A stretch of 64,000 nucleotides of DNA from contig NC_053035.3 in NCBI RefSeq assembly GCF_002575655.3, positions 377,619,792 through 377,683,791 on the forward strand, read 5' to 3'. The stretch comes from Aegilops tauschii subsp. strangulata (Eukaryota > Streptophyta > Magnoliopsida > Poales > Poaceae). The notes under the pieces were generated by a model. That model had not been told where the DNA came from and made no database searches. It saw nothing but the letters and a program-made list of their open reading frames with translations. This document shows, in pieces, positions 39,736-55,000 of the stretch; the stretch's first letter is position 1, and every line of letters starts with the position of its first letter. The position numbers and the translations under genes were made by a program.

Positions 39736-42043
39736 CTTCAACAAGGGCATGAAGCTTGTAAATGCCTGATCTAGCCACAACCCGGGTTTTCACAAACTTG
39801 TCATCAAATTCAGCATTGCCAACAACCTCGCTACCGGCTAACGACACATCACTAACCGGATCCTGATTGTTGGAGAAGATGCGAGATGCAGGTTGAGCAC
39901 CGCCGTCCTACACCTCACCGTGCTTCCGGTCATTGATGCACCACCTTTGATCTCATCGATGAGAGAGAGGGAAATATGAACGCAAGGTAGCCCTATTTCT
40001 CCGTCATTGCAGCCACCTCATAGACCGCCATCGTTGCGGTCACCTTGCGGATCCTCCTAGCACGTCCCCAGGGCCACTACCCTGATCCACATAGCACCCA
40101 TCGGCGGGATTGGGCCCCTAGGCAATGTTGCACCACCAGATCGAGCACGTGCCCACACCGGAGTAGCACTAGCAGAACCCCATGATGGCGGAATCGGAGC
40201 CATGTCCACACCCCATGTAGACATGATCGACTTACACAAATTGCACTTGCACCGATGTCTCTTTCTTTTTGTTAGTTTTGAGATTGCTAACCAAATTGTA
40301 GTTAATTTTCTTTTCTTTTGTTTTGACAAACATATGGTCCTTTTTGAAGCTGGGGTATCCCAATCACCGGATTGTTACATTATTTACCAAGAAAGAAGAA
40401 AAGGAAATCCGGTGCTTATCCTTGCGAAGGATAGAATTTGTGTTGGAAAATATGGAACATCATATCAATATCACAATTTCATATCAGTACCATGCAAGAT
40501 TCATATCATTATCACAAAACAATATTAATATCAATATCATACACGGTTTATAAAAATACTAACTAATTGCATCATTCATGAATTCATATAAACAATACTC
40601 TAGGATCCATAGAAGGAAAAAGAGCTCACCAACATGGCCGATGTCTTAACAGAAGATCTTGGCAGCAATGTCGGGTCTACGATCGCGCATGACGGCATGG
40701 GAGACCCGAGAATACGACACCACCACCACTGATCACCACCACGGCCTAGTGTCGGATGAACGGGTGGGTTGTGTGCTGATGGGTGTGGGGTCACTGTGTC
40801 GAGAGACCTTGCCTTCCATGAAAGGGCAGAGGTGACACTGCATCACCAATGACGCGATGCACAACGTCGGAGATATCTCGAGAACCATGTAAGGCGCCTA
40901 TGGTAGAGGTAGCCGATGTTGAGGCTACAGGGCAACAATCACTGTCGCCCCGTCGGTGCCAGAGGCAAAGCGGTGCACCATCGTGCAACAGAGGGGTGAT
41001 AGATGTCGCCGACGCGACCATGGCAAAAGTGAGAAGGACAATAAAACATAGCTAAGGTCACCACACGAGTGTAAAAATAATCTAATAAATATATAGTCTT
41101 ATGGAGGAGAGGGCCTAGAGCTCATATTCACCAAAAGGAGAGCTCTAAGAGTGTCCCTTTAGAAAGTCAAGCATGATCCAAATCACGCACATGAGTGAAA
41201 CCGGATCGGATTCGGACAGATAATCCTTATACCATGTCCTACTCCATATTTATTTTTGGATTCGGAAGCGGAATGGATGCGGATCCGAATACCGGATTGT
41301 GCAAATTCGAAACTGGATTATGCGGATTCAGGCATGGTACGGTAACAAAACGGCGTCGGGTTGAAAACTGTCATTTACCATATTCGTACACGAAGAATAT
41401 ATAAATGCTTTAAACTAAAAGTATACATAAGCAATGAGCAATTATTAATACTTAATTACTTATACGCTTTAAGAACACACAAAGCATTAGATGGTATTAA
41501 AATAAACTAAATAAATCACTAACATGCATATGTCTTGTCTCATAAGCAAAGATGTAATTCACGTATTGGTAGTTAATACTTAAAACTTCATCCATAAACC
41601 GGACCAGAATTTAGAAGGACAAAATGTCAGACTAGAAAAAATGAATTATCGTAATGGGTTGTGTATAGTGATACCATATCCTATATTGTACAGTATATTA
41701 TCAATCGGACTCGGGTTGAGATCCGATTGTTGTAGGATGTCAAACATCTCTTACAGCACTGGCGGAGGCCTCCAGTGGGCAGGGTATGGCAGCCGCCATA
41801 CCTTGACTCGGAGCAAAAAAATTGTATACGTATGTATGTTACGGCTGGCTAGTTTTGATAGCTGGCAGTTTTACGCTAAAAGGAGAGTTGACCGCTGGCA
41901 GTGTTACGCTAAAAGGATAGATGGGCCGACGCATCCAGCTAGTTGGGCTAGAATCGATCGAGCGCCCACGCACGAAGCAGATGAACCGGTCGAGGTGTCG
42001 AGCCAGGTCGAGAACACATGACCCAATCGAGACGCGCACACAC
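39736..42043. other. Intergenic, old repeat-like DNA
   Basis: No gene supported. 40490-40560 is rich in ATATCA motifs. 41185-41340 contains repeated GGATTCGGA / GCGGATCCGAAT motifs, a pattern seen in old DNA transposons. 41860-41920 holds a short direct duplication (GCTGGCAGTKTTACGCTAAAAGGA). Confidence 0.4.
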
Positions 42044-42333
42044 GGGAAAATACCAAGTGCTCCTTATCCTTGGGGTGCTCCCCATGCTCCAATTTGAAAA
42101 CATCAATTTTAAATGTCTCAAAAATTTCAGAAAAAAATGTGAATGCTCACAAGGAATATGAATACAACCCCTAAAATTTTCAGATCCAAACTCGAAATTT
42201 ACTCTCAGAAACAAAAAAGACAAATTCAGATGTGAATAATGTCTAATGTTGCTTTTGTCTTTTTATGACACTATTTATGCTAGATTTCACATTTTCGTTT
42301 CTCAATTTTCATTTAGGGCACCTGATATTTCCC
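42044..42333. mobile_element. MITE-like element of 290 bp
   Basis: The termini are imperfect inverted repeats of about 19 bp: GGGAAAATACCAAGTGCTCC at the left and GGGCACCTGATATTTCCC at the right, whose complement begins GGGAAATATCAGGTGCCC. The interior is AT-rich and non-coding. The flanking sequence is CACAC-rich on both sides, so a target duplication cannot be read with certainty. Superfamily unresolved. Confidence 0.55.
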
Positions 42334-42404
42334 CCCACACGCACGTCTCCACGACTCCACCACTTCTTACTCCACCCGGCGGCCGACGCAGCGAACCCTA
42401 ACTA

Positions 42405-42596
42405 GTGCGGCGGCGCCGGCTAGCCAGGTCGCCAGGACAAGGCGGGCGACCGCACCGGGGCAGCCAACGGCAGTTGGCCAGGTCGCCAGGACGAGGCAGG
42501 CGACCGCGACGGGGCAGCCAACGACGGCAGGCTGGGGGCCTAGAGGGCAGCGACAACAACGCCATTGGCAGCTCCAGCCAGGACCTAGGCGCCTAG
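42405..42596 (+). other. GC-rich stretch with a 54-bp duplication and a short open frame
   Basis: Two adjacent ~54-bp copies (around 42423 and 42477; GCCAGGTCGCCAGGAC start) give an Arg/Gly-rich open frame (LARSPG repeated twice). It could be the first exon of a lost gene, but there is no recognisable motif. Confidence 0.3.
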
Positions 42597-42948
42597 CGGG
42601 TAGGGCACTGCCATTGCCGGGGTCTTCTAGCCATTGAAAGATTCATTATCGATATGTTTTAGGTTGTTTTCCTATTGAAACATGCCTACATTTTTATTGT
42701 ATTTGATTTTTTTGCTGTAATGTGTATCGACTCTTTCGATTTGCATCAAAAGAATTCTTTCCTTAAGACTTTGCCACGTCTTAATTTCTTTCCGTCCTTC
42801 GCCTCTGCCTTACAGTATCCTATTAAAAGGGATCCGGAAACAGTTTGAGACGGAAATTATTCTAACCACTTTCACAGTTATACATGAATACTCCCTCGAC
42901 GCCGGATCGGCATGTTTGACGAGATTACTGTATTTGTTACTCAAATGT

Positions 42949-43091
42949 GTTTTTTAAAGGGGGATAACCCCTGGCTTGGCTCAGCATCGGTCAATGCACA
43001 TAACCATATATTCTAAAAAAAAGCAAAATCTAGCAACCGAACAACATCAATCAGGGAAAAAGCAAAAAGAAAATCCGAGGATACATAGCTC
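42949..43091 (-). mobile_element. Probable 3' end of a LINE on the minus strand
   Basis: Read on the minus strand, the sequence runs from a T-rich stretch through TATGGTTATGTGCATTGACC, CAGCCAAG-type text and GGGGTTATCCCCC to an A-run. This is the characteristic tail of Triticeae LINE elements (…GTGTGCATC…GGGGTTATCC…). It adjoins the first satellite unit without a break. Confidence 0.45.
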
Positions 43092-46000
43092 GCAACAATA
43101 ACTCCACACCAGATAGCCACTAACTCTATGATAAAAGACAAAATCAAAACAAAAAGTACACAACTCATAGGCCACGCTTGCAAGAAGGAATCGCCGCACG
43201 TGCCCAATGATGACAAGTCAACACAAGATTAAACTCTGGATTCTCGTCCCCGAATCCAAGCTTCAACCCACCATCTTAAATAAGGACACAACGCAGGCGC
43301 GTCTCGACATAGCCTAATCAGACATCTTGTGTTTTCATCGGAGTGCATAAGGTCGTCGTTGAAGCCGTATGTACCATCATCCTTTATCCGGTTATCGATG
43401 CCTCGATAGCCGGCTACCTCTAGAGAAGACACTAGAAGACAGACGACCCATACCGCGTGTCTCCTGCCAGTATCGCACCACCTTCGATCCAGCAGCAACA
43501 ATAACTCCACACCAGATAGCCACTAACTCTATGATAAAAGACAAAATCAAAACAAAAAATACACAACTCATAGGCCACGCTTGCAAGAAGGAATCGCCGC
43601 ACATGCCCAATGATGACAAGTCCAACACAAGATTAAACTCTGGATTCTCGTCCCCGAATCCAAGCTACAACCCACCATCTTAAACAAGGACACTACGCAG
43701 GCGCGTCTCGACATAGCCTAATCAGACATCTTGTATTTTCATCGGAGTGCATAAGGTCGTCGTTGAAGCCGTATGTACCATCATCCTTTATCCGGTTATC
43801 GATGCCTCGATAGCCGGCTACCTCTAGAGAAGACACTAGAAGACAGACGACCCATACCGCGTGTCTCCTGCCAGTATCGCACCACCTTCGATCCAGCAGC
43901 AACAATAACTCCACACCAGATAGCCACTAACTCTATGATAAAAGACAAAATCAAAACAAAAAATACACAACTCATAGGCCACGCTTGCAAGAAGGAATCG
44001 CCGCACATGCCCAATGATGACAAGTCCAACACAAGATTAAACTCTGGATTCTCGTCCCCGAATCCAAGCTACAACCCACCATCTTAAACAAGGACACTAC
44101 GCAGGCGCGTCTCGACATAGCCTAATCAGACATCTTGTATTTTCATCGGAGTGCATAAGGTCGTCGTTGAAGCCGTATGTACCATCATCCTTTATCCGGT
44201 TATCGATGCCTCGATAGCCGGCTACCTCTGGAGAAGACACTAGAAGACAGACGATCCATACCGCGTGTCTCCTGCCAGTATCGCACCACCTTCGATCCAG
44301 CAGCAACAATAACTCCACACCAGATAGCCACTAACTCTATGATAAAAGACAAAATCAAAACAAAAAATACACAACTCATAGGCCACGCTTGCAAGAAGGA
44401 ATCGCCGCACATGCCCAATGATGACAAGTCCAACACAAGATTAAACTCTGGATTCTCGTCCCCGAATCCAAGCTTCAACCCACCATCTTAAACAAGGACA
44501 CTACGCAGGCGCGTCTCGACATAGCCTAATCAGACATCTTGTATTTTCATCGGAGTGCATAAGGTCGTCATTGAAGCCGTATGTACCATCATCCTTTATC
44601 CGGTTATCGATGCCTCGATAGCCGGCTACCTCTAGAGAAGACACTAGAAGACAGACGACCCATACCGCGTGTCTCCTGCCAGTATCGCACCACCTTCGAT
44701 CCAGCAGCAACAATAACTCCACACCAGATAGCCACTAACTCTATGATAAAAGACAAAATCAAAACAAAAAATACACAACTCATAGGCCACGCTTGCAAGA
44801 AGGAATCGCCGCACGTGCCCAATGATGACAAGTCCAACACAAGATTAAACTCTGGATTCTCGTCCCCGAATCCAAGCTTCAACCCACCATCTTAAACAAG
44901 GACACTACGCAGGCGCGTCTCGACATAGCCTAATCAGACATCTTGTATTTTCATCGGAGTGCATAAGGTCGTCGTTGAAGCCGTATGTACCATCATCCTT
45001 TATCCGGTTATCGATGCCTCGATAGCCGGCTACCTCTAGAGAAGACACTAGAAGACAGACGACCCATACCGCGTGTCTCCTGCCAGTATCGCACCACCTT
45101 CGATCCAGCAGCAACAATAACTCCACACCAGATAGCCACTAACTCTATGATAAAAGACAAAATCAAAACAAAAAATACACAACTCATAGGCCACGCTTGC
45201 AAGAAGGAATCGCCGCACGTGCCCAATGATGACAAGTCCAACACAAGATTAAACTCTGGATTCTCGTCCCCGAATCCAAGCTTCAACCCACCATCTTAAA
45301 CAAGGACACTACGCAGGCGCGTCTCGACATAGCCTAATCAGACATCTTGTGTTTTCATCGGAGTGCATAAGGTCGTCGTTGAAGCCGTATGTACCATCAT
45401 CCTTTATCCGGTTATCGATGCCTCGATAGCCGGCTACCTCTAGAGAAGACACTAGAAGACAGACGACCCATACCGCGTGTCTCCTGCCAGTATCGCACCA
45501 CCTTCGATCCAGCAGCAACAATAACTCCACACCAGATAGCCACTAACTCTATGATAAAAGACAAAATCAAAACAAAAAATACACAACTCATAGGCCACGC
45601 TTGCAAGAAGGAATCGCCGCACGTGCCCAATGATGACAAGTCCAACACAAGATTAAACTCTGGATTCTCATCCCCGAATCCAAGCTTCAACCCACCATCT
45701 TAAACAAGGACACTACGCAGGCGCGTCTCGACATAGCCTAATCAGACATCTTGTATTTTCATCGGAGTGCATAAGGTCGTCGTTGAAGCCGTATGTACCA
45801 TCATCCTTTATCCGGTTATCGATGCCTCGATAGCCGGCTACCTCTAGAGAAGACACTAGAAGACAGACGACCCATACCGCGTGTCTCCTGCCAGTATCGC
45901 ACCACCTTCGATCCAACAGCAACAATAACTCCACACCAGATAGCCACTAACTCTATGATAAAAGACAAAATCAAAACAAAAAATACACAACTCATAGGCC

Positions 46001-49000
46001 ACGCTTGCAAGAAGGAATCGCCGCACGTGCCCAATGATGACAAGTCCAACACAAGATTAAACTCTGGATTCTCGTCCCCGAATCCAAGCTTCAACCCACC
46101 ATCTTAAACAAGGACACTACGCAGGCGCGTCTCGACATAGCCTAATCAGACATCTTGTATTTTCATCGGAGTGCATAAGGTCGTCGTTGAAGCCGTATGT
46201 ACCATCATCCTTTATCCGGTTATCGATGCCTCGATAGCCGGCTACCTCTAGAGAAGACACTAGAAGACAGACGACCCATACCGCGTGTCTCCTGCCAGTA
46301 TCGCACCACCTTCGATCCAGCAGCAACAATAACTCCACACCAGATAGCCACTAACTCTATGATAAAAGACAAAATCAAAACAAAAAATACACAACTCATA
46401 GGCCACGCTTGCAAGAAGGAATCGCCGCACGTGCCCAATGATGACAAGTCCAACACAAGATTAAACTCTGGATTCTCGTCCCCGAATCCAAGCTTCAACC
46501 CACCATCTTAAACAAGGACACAACGCAGGCGCGTCTCGACATAGCCTAATCAGACATCTTGTGTTTTCATCGGAGTGCATAAGGTCGTCGTTGAAGCCGT
46601 ATGTACCATCATCCTTTATCCGGTTATCGATGCCTCGATAGCCGGCTACCTCTAGAGAAGACACTAGAAGACAGACGACCCATACCGCGTGTCTCCTGCC
46701 AGTATCGCACCACCTTCGATCCAGCAGCAACAATAACTCCACACCAGATAGCCACTAACTCTATGATAAAAGACAAAATCAAAACAAAAAATACACAACT
46801 CATAGGCCACGCTTGCAAGAAGGAATCGCCGCACGTGCCCAATGATGACAAGTCCAACACAAGATTAAACTCTGGATTCTCGTCCCCGAATCCAAGCTTC
46901 AACCCACCATCTTAAACAAGGACACTACGCAGGCGCGTCTCGACATAGCCTAATCAGACATCTTGTATTTTCATCGGAGTGCATAAGGTCGTCGTTGAAG
47001 CCGTATGTACCATCATCCTTTATCCGGTTATCGATGCCTCGATAGCCGGCTACCTCTGGAGAAGACACTAGAAGACAGACGATCCATACCGCGTGTCTCC
47101 TGCCAGTATCGCACCACCTTCGATCCAGCAGCAACAATAACTCCACACCAGATAGCCACTAACTCTATGATAAAAGACAAAATCAAAACAAAAAATACAC
47201 AACTCATAGGCCACGCTTGCAAGAAGGAATCGCCGCACGTGCCCAATGATGACAAGTCCAACACAAGATTAAACTCTGGATTCTCGTCCCCGAATCCAAG
47301 CTTCAACCCACCATCTTAAACAAGGACACTACGCAGGCGCGTCTCGACATAGCCTAATCAGACATCTTGTATTTTCATCGGAGTGCATAAGGTCGTCGTT
47401 GAAGCCGTATGTACCATCATCCTTTATCCGGTTATCGATGCCTCGATAGCCGGCTACCTCTAGAGAAGACACTAGAAGACAGACGACCCATACCGCGTGT
47501 CTCCTGCCAGTATCGCACCACCTTCGATCCAGCAGCAACAATAACTCCACACCAGATAGCCACTAACTCTATGATAAAAGACAAAATCAAAACAAAAAAT
47601 ACACAACTCATAGGCCACGCTTGCAAGAAGGAATCGCCGCACGTGCCCAATGATGACAAGTCCAACACAAGATTAAACTCTGGATTCTCGTCCCCGAATC
47701 CAAGCTTCAACCCACCATCTTAAACAAGGACACAACGCAGGCGCGTCTCGACATAGCCTAATCAGACATCTTGTGTTTTCATCGGAGTGCATAAGGTCGT
47801 CGTTGAAGCCGTATGTACCATCATCCTTTATCCGGTTATCGATGCCTCGATAGCCGGCTACCTCTAGAGAAGACACTAGAAGACAGACGACCCATACCGC
47901 GTGTCTCCTGCCAGTATCGCACCACCTTCGATCCAGCAGCAACAATAACTCCACACCAGATAGCCACTAACTCTATGATAAAAGACAAAATCAAAACAAA
48001 AAATACACAACTCATAGGCCACGCTTGCAAGAAGGAATCGCCGCACGTGCCCAATGATGACAAGTCCAACACAAGATTAAACTCTGGATTCTCATCCCCG
48101 AATCCAAGCTTCAACCCACCATCTTAAACAAGGACACTACGCAGGCGCGTCTCGACATAGCCTAATCAGACATCTTGTATTTTCATCGGAGTGCATAAGG
48201 TCGTCGTTGAAGCCGTATGTACCATCATCCTTTATCCGGTTATCGATGCCTCGATAGCCGGCTACCTCTAGAGAAGACACTAGAAGACAGACGACCCATA
48301 CCGCGTGTCTCCTGCCAGTATCGCACCACCTTCGATCCAGCAGCAACAATAACTCCACACCAGATAGCCACTAACTCTATGATAAAAGACAAAATCAAAA
48401 CAAAAAATACACAACTCATAGGCCACGCTTGCAAGAAGGAATCGCCGCACGTGCCCAATGATGACAAGTCCAACACAAGATTAAACTCTGGATTCTCGTC
48501 CCCGAATCCAAGCTTCAACCCACCATCTTAAACAAGGACACTACGCAGGCGCGTCTCGACATAGCCTAATCAGACATCTTGTATTTTCATCGGAGTGCAT
48601 AAGGTCGTCGTTGAAGCCGTATGTACCATCATCCTTTATCCGGTTATCGATGCCTCGATAGCCGGCTACCTCTAGAGAAGACACTAGAAGACAGACGACC
48701 CATACCGCGTGTCTCCTGCCAGTATCGCACCACCTTCGATCCAGCAGCAACAATAACTCCACACCAGATAGCCACTAACTCTATGATAAAAGACAAAATC
48801 AAAACAAAAAATACACAACTCATAGGCCACGCTTGCAAGAAGGAATCGCCGCACGTGCCCAATGATGACAAGTCCAACACAAGATTAAACTCTGGATTCT
48901 CGTCCCCGAATCCAAGCTTCAACCCACCATCTTAAATAAGGACACAACGCAGGCGCGTCTCGACATAGCCTAATCAGACATCTTGTGTTTTCATCGGAGT

Positions 49001-52000
49001 GCATAAGGTCGTCGTTGAAGCCGTATGTACCATCATCCTTTATCCGGTTATCGATGCCTCGATAGCCGGCTACCTCTAGAGAAGACACTAGAAGACAGAC
49101 GACCCATACCGCGTGTCTCCTGCCAGTATCGCACCACCTTCGATCCAGCAGCAACAATAACTCCACACCAGATAGCCACTAACTCTATGATAAAAGACAA
49201 AATCAAAACAAAAAATACACAACTCATAGGCCACGCTTGCAAGAAGGAATCGCCGCACGTGCCCAATGATGACAAGTCCAACACAAGATTAAACTCTGGA
49301 TTCTCATCCCCGAATCCAAGCTTCAACCCACCATCTTAAACAAGGACACTACGCAGGCGCGTCTCGACATAGCCTAATCAGACATCTTGTATTTTCATCG
49401 GAGTGCATAAGGTCGTCGTTGAAGCCGTATGTACCATCATCCTTTATCCGGTTATCGATGCCTCGATAGCCGGCTACCTCTAGAGAAGACACTAGAAGAC
49501 AGACGACCCATACCGCGTGTCTCCTGCCAGTATCGCACCACCTTCGATCCAGCAGCAACAATAACTCCACACCAGATAGCCACTAACTCTATGATAAAAG
49601 ACAAAATCAAAACAAAAAATACACAACTCATAGGCCACGCTTGCAAGAAGGAATCGCCGCACGTGCCCAATGATGACAAGTCCAACACAAGATTAAACTC
49701 TGGATTCTCGTCCCCGAATCCAAGCTTCAACCCACCATCTTAAACAAGGACACTACGCAGGCGCGTCTCGACATAGCCTAATCAGACATCTTGTATTTTC
49801 ATCGGAGTGCATAAGGTCGTCGTTGAAGCCGTATGTACCATCATCCTTTATCCGGTTATCGATGCCTCGATAGCCGGCTACCTCTAGAGAAGACACTAGA
49901 AGACAGACGACCCATACCGCGTGTCTCCTGCCAGTATCGCACCACCTTCGATCCAGCAGCAACAATAACTCCACACCAGATAGCCACTAACTCTATGATA
50001 AAAGACAAAATCAAAACAAAAAATACACAACTCATAGGCCACGCTTGCAAGAAGGAATCGCCGCACGTGCCCAATGATGACAAGTCCAACACAAGATTAA
50101 ACTCTGGATTCTCGTCCCCGAATCCAAGCTTCAACCCACCATCTTAAACAAGGACACAACGCAGGCGCGTCTCGACATAGCCTAATCAGACATCTTGTGT
50201 TTTCATCGGAGTGCATAAGGTCGTCGTTGAAGCCGTATGTACCATCATCCTTTATCCGGTTATCGATGCCTCGATAGCCGGCTACCTCTAGAGAAGACAC
50301 TAGAAGACAGACGACCCATACCGCGTGTCTCCTGCCAGTATCGCACCACCTTCGATCCAGCAGCAACAATAACTCCACACCAGATAGCCACTAACTCTAT
50401 GATAAAAGACAAAATCAAAACAAAAAATACACAACTCATAGGCCACGCTTGCAAGAAGGAATCGCCGCACGTGCCCAATGATGACAAGTCCAACACAAGA
50501 TTAAACTCTGGATTCTCGTCCCCGAATCCAAGCTTCAACCCACCATCTTAAACAAGGACACTACGCAGGCGCGTCTCGACATAGCCTAATCAGACATCTT
50601 GTATTTTCATCGGAGTGCATAAGGTCGTCGTTGAAGCCGTATGTACCATCATCCTTTATCCGGTTATCGATGCCTCGATAGCCGGCTACCTCTAGAGAAG
50701 ACACTAGAAGACAGACGACCCATACCGCGTGTCTCCTGCCAGTATCGCACCACCTTCGATCCAGCAGCAACAATAACTCCACACCAGATAGCCACTAACT
50801 CTATGATAAAAGACAAAATCAAAACAAAAAATACACAACTCATAGGCCACGCTTGCAAGAAGGAATCGCCGCACGTGCCCAATGATGACAAGTCCAACAC
50901 AAGATTAAACTCTGGATTCTCGTCCCCGAATCCAAGCTTCAACCCACCATCTTAAATAAGGACACAACGCAGGCGCGTCTCGACATAGCCTAATCAGACA
51001 TCTTGTGTTTTCATCGGAGTGCATAAGGTCGTCGTTGAAGCCGTATGTACCATCATCCTTTATCCGGTTATCGATGCCTCGATAGCCGGCTACCTCTAGA
51101 GAAGACACTAGAAGACAGACGACCCATACCGCGTGTCTCCTGCCAGTATCGCACCACCTTCGATCCAGCAACAACAATAACTCCACACCAGATAGCCACT
51201 AACTCTATGATAAAAGACAAAATCAAAACAAAAAATACACAACTCATAGGCCACGCTTGCAAGAAGGAATCGCCGCACGTGCCCAATGATGACAAGTCCA
51301 ACACAAGATTAAACTCTGGATTCTCATCCCCGAATCCAAGCTTCAACCCACCATCTTAAACAAGGACACTACGCAGGCGCGTCTCGACATAGCCTAATCA
51401 GACATCTTGTATTTTCATCGGAGTGCATAAGGTCGTCGTTGAAGCCGTATGTACCATCATCCTTTATCCGGTTATCGATGCCTCGATAGCCGGCTACCTC
51501 TAGAGAAGACACTAGAAGACAGACGACCCATACCGCGTGTCTCCTGCCAGTATCGCACCACCTTCGATCCAGCAGCAACAATAACTCCACACCAGATAGC
51601 CACTAACTCTATGATAAAAGACAAAATCAAAACAAAAAATACACAACTCATAGGCCACGCTTGCAAGAAGGAAGCGCCGCACGTGCCCAATGATGACAAG
51701 TCCAACACAAGATTAAACTCTGGATTCTCGTCCCCGAATCCAAGCTTCAACCCACCATCTTAAACAAGGACACTACGCAGGCGCGTCTCGACATAGCCTA
51801 ATCAGACATCTTGTATTTTCATCGGAGTGCATAAGGTCGTCGTTGAAGCCGTATGTACCATCATCCTTTATCCGGTTATCGATGCCTCGATAGCCGGCTA
51901 CCTCTAGAGAAGACACTAGAAGACAGACGACCCATACCGCGTGTCTCCTGCCAGTATCGCACCACCTTCGATCCAGCAGCAACAATAACTCCACACCAGA

Positions 52001-55000
52001 TAGCCACTAACTCTATGATAAAAGACAAAATCAAAACAAAAAATACACAACTCATAGGCCACGCTTGCAAGAAGGAATCGCCGCACGTGCCCAATGATGA
52101 CAAGTCCAACACAAGATTAAACTCTGGATTCTCGTCCCCGAATCCAAGCTTCAACCCACCATCTTAAACAAGGACACTACGCAGGCGCGTCTCGACATAG
52201 CCTAATCAGACATCTTGTATTTTCATCGGAGTGCATAAGGTCGTCGTTGAAGCCGTATGTACCATCATCCTTTATCCGGTTATCGATGCCTCGATAGCCG
52301 GCTACCTCTAGAGAAGACACTAGAAGACAGACGACCCATACCGCGTGTCTCCTGCCACTATCGCACCACCTTCGATCCAGCAGCAACAATAACTCCACAC
52401 CAGATAGCCACTAACTCTATGATAAAAGACAAAATCAAAACAAAAAATACACAACTCATAGGCCACGCTTGCAAGAAGGAATCGCCGCACGTGCCCAATG
52501 ATGACAAGTCCAACACAAGATTAAACTCTGGATTCTCGTCCCCGAATCCAAGCTTCAACCCACCATCTTAAATAAGGACACAACGCAGGCGCGTCTCGAC
52601 ATAGCCTAATCAGACATCTTGTGTTTTCATCGGAGTGCATAAGGTCGTCGTTGAAGCCGTATGTACCATCATCCTTTATCCGGTTATCGATGCCTCGATA
52701 GCCGGCTACCTCTAGAGAAGACACTAGAAGACAGACGACCCATACCGCGTGTCTCCTGCCAGTATCGCACCACCTTCGATCCAGCAGCAACAATAACTCC
52801 ACACCAGATAGCCACTAACTCTATGATAAAAGACAAAATCAAAACAAAAAATACACAACTCATAGGCCACGCTTGCAAGAAGGAATCGCCGCACATGCCC
52901 AATGATGACAAGTCCAACACAAGATTAAACTCTGGATTCTCGTCCCCGAATCCAAGCTACAACCCACCATCTTAAACAAGGACACTACGCAGGCGCGTCT
53001 CGACATAGCCTAATCAGACATCTTGTATTTTCATCGGAGTGCATAAGGTCGTCGTTGAAGCCGTATGTACCATCATCCTTTATCCGGTTATCGATGCCTC
53101 GATAGCCGGCTACCTCTAGAGAAGACACTAGAAGACAGACGACCCATACCGCGTGTCTCCTGCCACTATCGCACCACCTTCGATCCAGCAGCAACAATAA
53201 CTCCACACCAGATAGCCACTAACTCTATGATAAAAGACAAAATCAAAACAAAAAATACACAACTCATAGGCCACGCTTGCAAGAAGGAATCGCCGCACGT
53301 GCCCAATGATGACAAGTCCAACACAAGATTAAACTCTGGATTCTCGTCCCCGAATCCAAGCTTCAACCCACCATCTTAAACAAGGACACAACGCAGGCGC
53401 GTCTCGACATAGCCTAATCAGACATCTTGTGTTTTCATCGGAGTGCATAAGGTCGTCGTTGAAGCCGTATGTACCATCATCCTTTATCCGGTTATCGATG
53501 CCTCGATAGCCGGCTACCTCTAGAGAAGACACTAGAAGACAGACGACCCATACCGCGTGTCTCCTGCCAGTATCGCACCACCTTCGATCCAGCAGCAACA
53601 ATAACTCCACACCAGATAGCCACTAACTCTATGATAAAAGACAAAATCAAAACAAAAAATACACAACTCATAGGCCACGCTTGCAAGAAGGAATCGCCGC
53701 ACGTGCCCAATGATGACAAGTCCAACACAAGATTAAACTCTGGATTCTCGTCCCCGAATCCAAGCTTCAACCCACCATCTTAAACAAGGACACTACGCAG
53801 GCGCGTCTCGACATAGCCTAATCAGACATCTTGTATTTTCATCGGAGTGCATAAGGTCGTCGTTGAAGCCGTATGTACCATCATCCTTTATCCGGTTATC
53901 GATGCCTCGATAGCCGGCTACCTCTAGAGAAGACACTAGAAGACAGACGACCCATACCGCGTGTCTCCTGCCAGTATCGCACCACCTTCGATCCAGCAGC
54001 AACAATAACTCCACACCAGATAGCCACTAACTCTATGATAAAAGACAAAATCAAAACAAAAAATACACAACTCATAGGCCACGCTTGCAAGAAGGAATCG
54101 CCGCACGTGCCCAATGATGACAAGTCCAACACAAGATTAAACTCTGGATTCTCGTCCCCGAATCCAAGCTTCAACCCACCATCTTAAACAAGGACACTAC
54201 GCAGGCGCGTCTCGACATAGCCTAATCAGACATCTTGTATTTTCATCGGAGTGCATAAGGTCGTCGTTGAAGCCGTATGTACCATCATCCTTTATCCGGT
54301 TATCGATGCCTCGATAGCCGGCTACCTCTAGAGAAGACACTAGAAGACAGACGACCCATACCGCGTGTCTCCTGCCAGTATCGCACCACCTTCGATCCAG
54401 CAGCAACAATAACTCCACACCAGATAGCCACTAACTCTATGATAAAAGACAAAATCAAAACAAAAAATACACAACTCATAGGCCACGCTTGCAAGAAGGA
54501 ATCGCCGCACGTGCCCAATGATGACAAGTCCAACACAAGATTAAACTCTGGATTCTCGTCCCCGAATCCAAGCTTCAACCCACCATCTTAAACAAGGACA
54601 CTACGCAGGCGCGTCTCGACATAGCCTAATCAGACATCTTGTGTTTTCATCGGAGTGCATAAGGTCGTCGTTGAAGCCGTATGTACCATCATCCTTTATC
54701 CGGTTATCGATGCCTCGATAGCCGGCTACCTCTAGAGAAGACACTAGAAGACAGACGACCCATACCGCGTGTCTCCTGCCAGTATCGCACCACCTTCGAT
54801 CCAGCAGCAACAATAACTCCACACCAGATAGCCACTAACTCTATGATAAAAGACAAAATCAAAACAAAAAATACACAACTCATAGGCCACGCTTGCAAGA
54901 AGGAATCGCCGCACGTGCCCAATGATGACAAGTCCAACACAAGATTAAACTCTGGATTCTCATCCCCGAATCCAAGCTTCAACCCACCATCTTAAACAAG

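Noticed and set aside
42893..42912. Second Stowaway MITE start (ACTCCCTCGACGCCGGA)
   Set aside because: Only about 15 bp resemble the terminus; no matching inverted end or TA duplication was found nearby.
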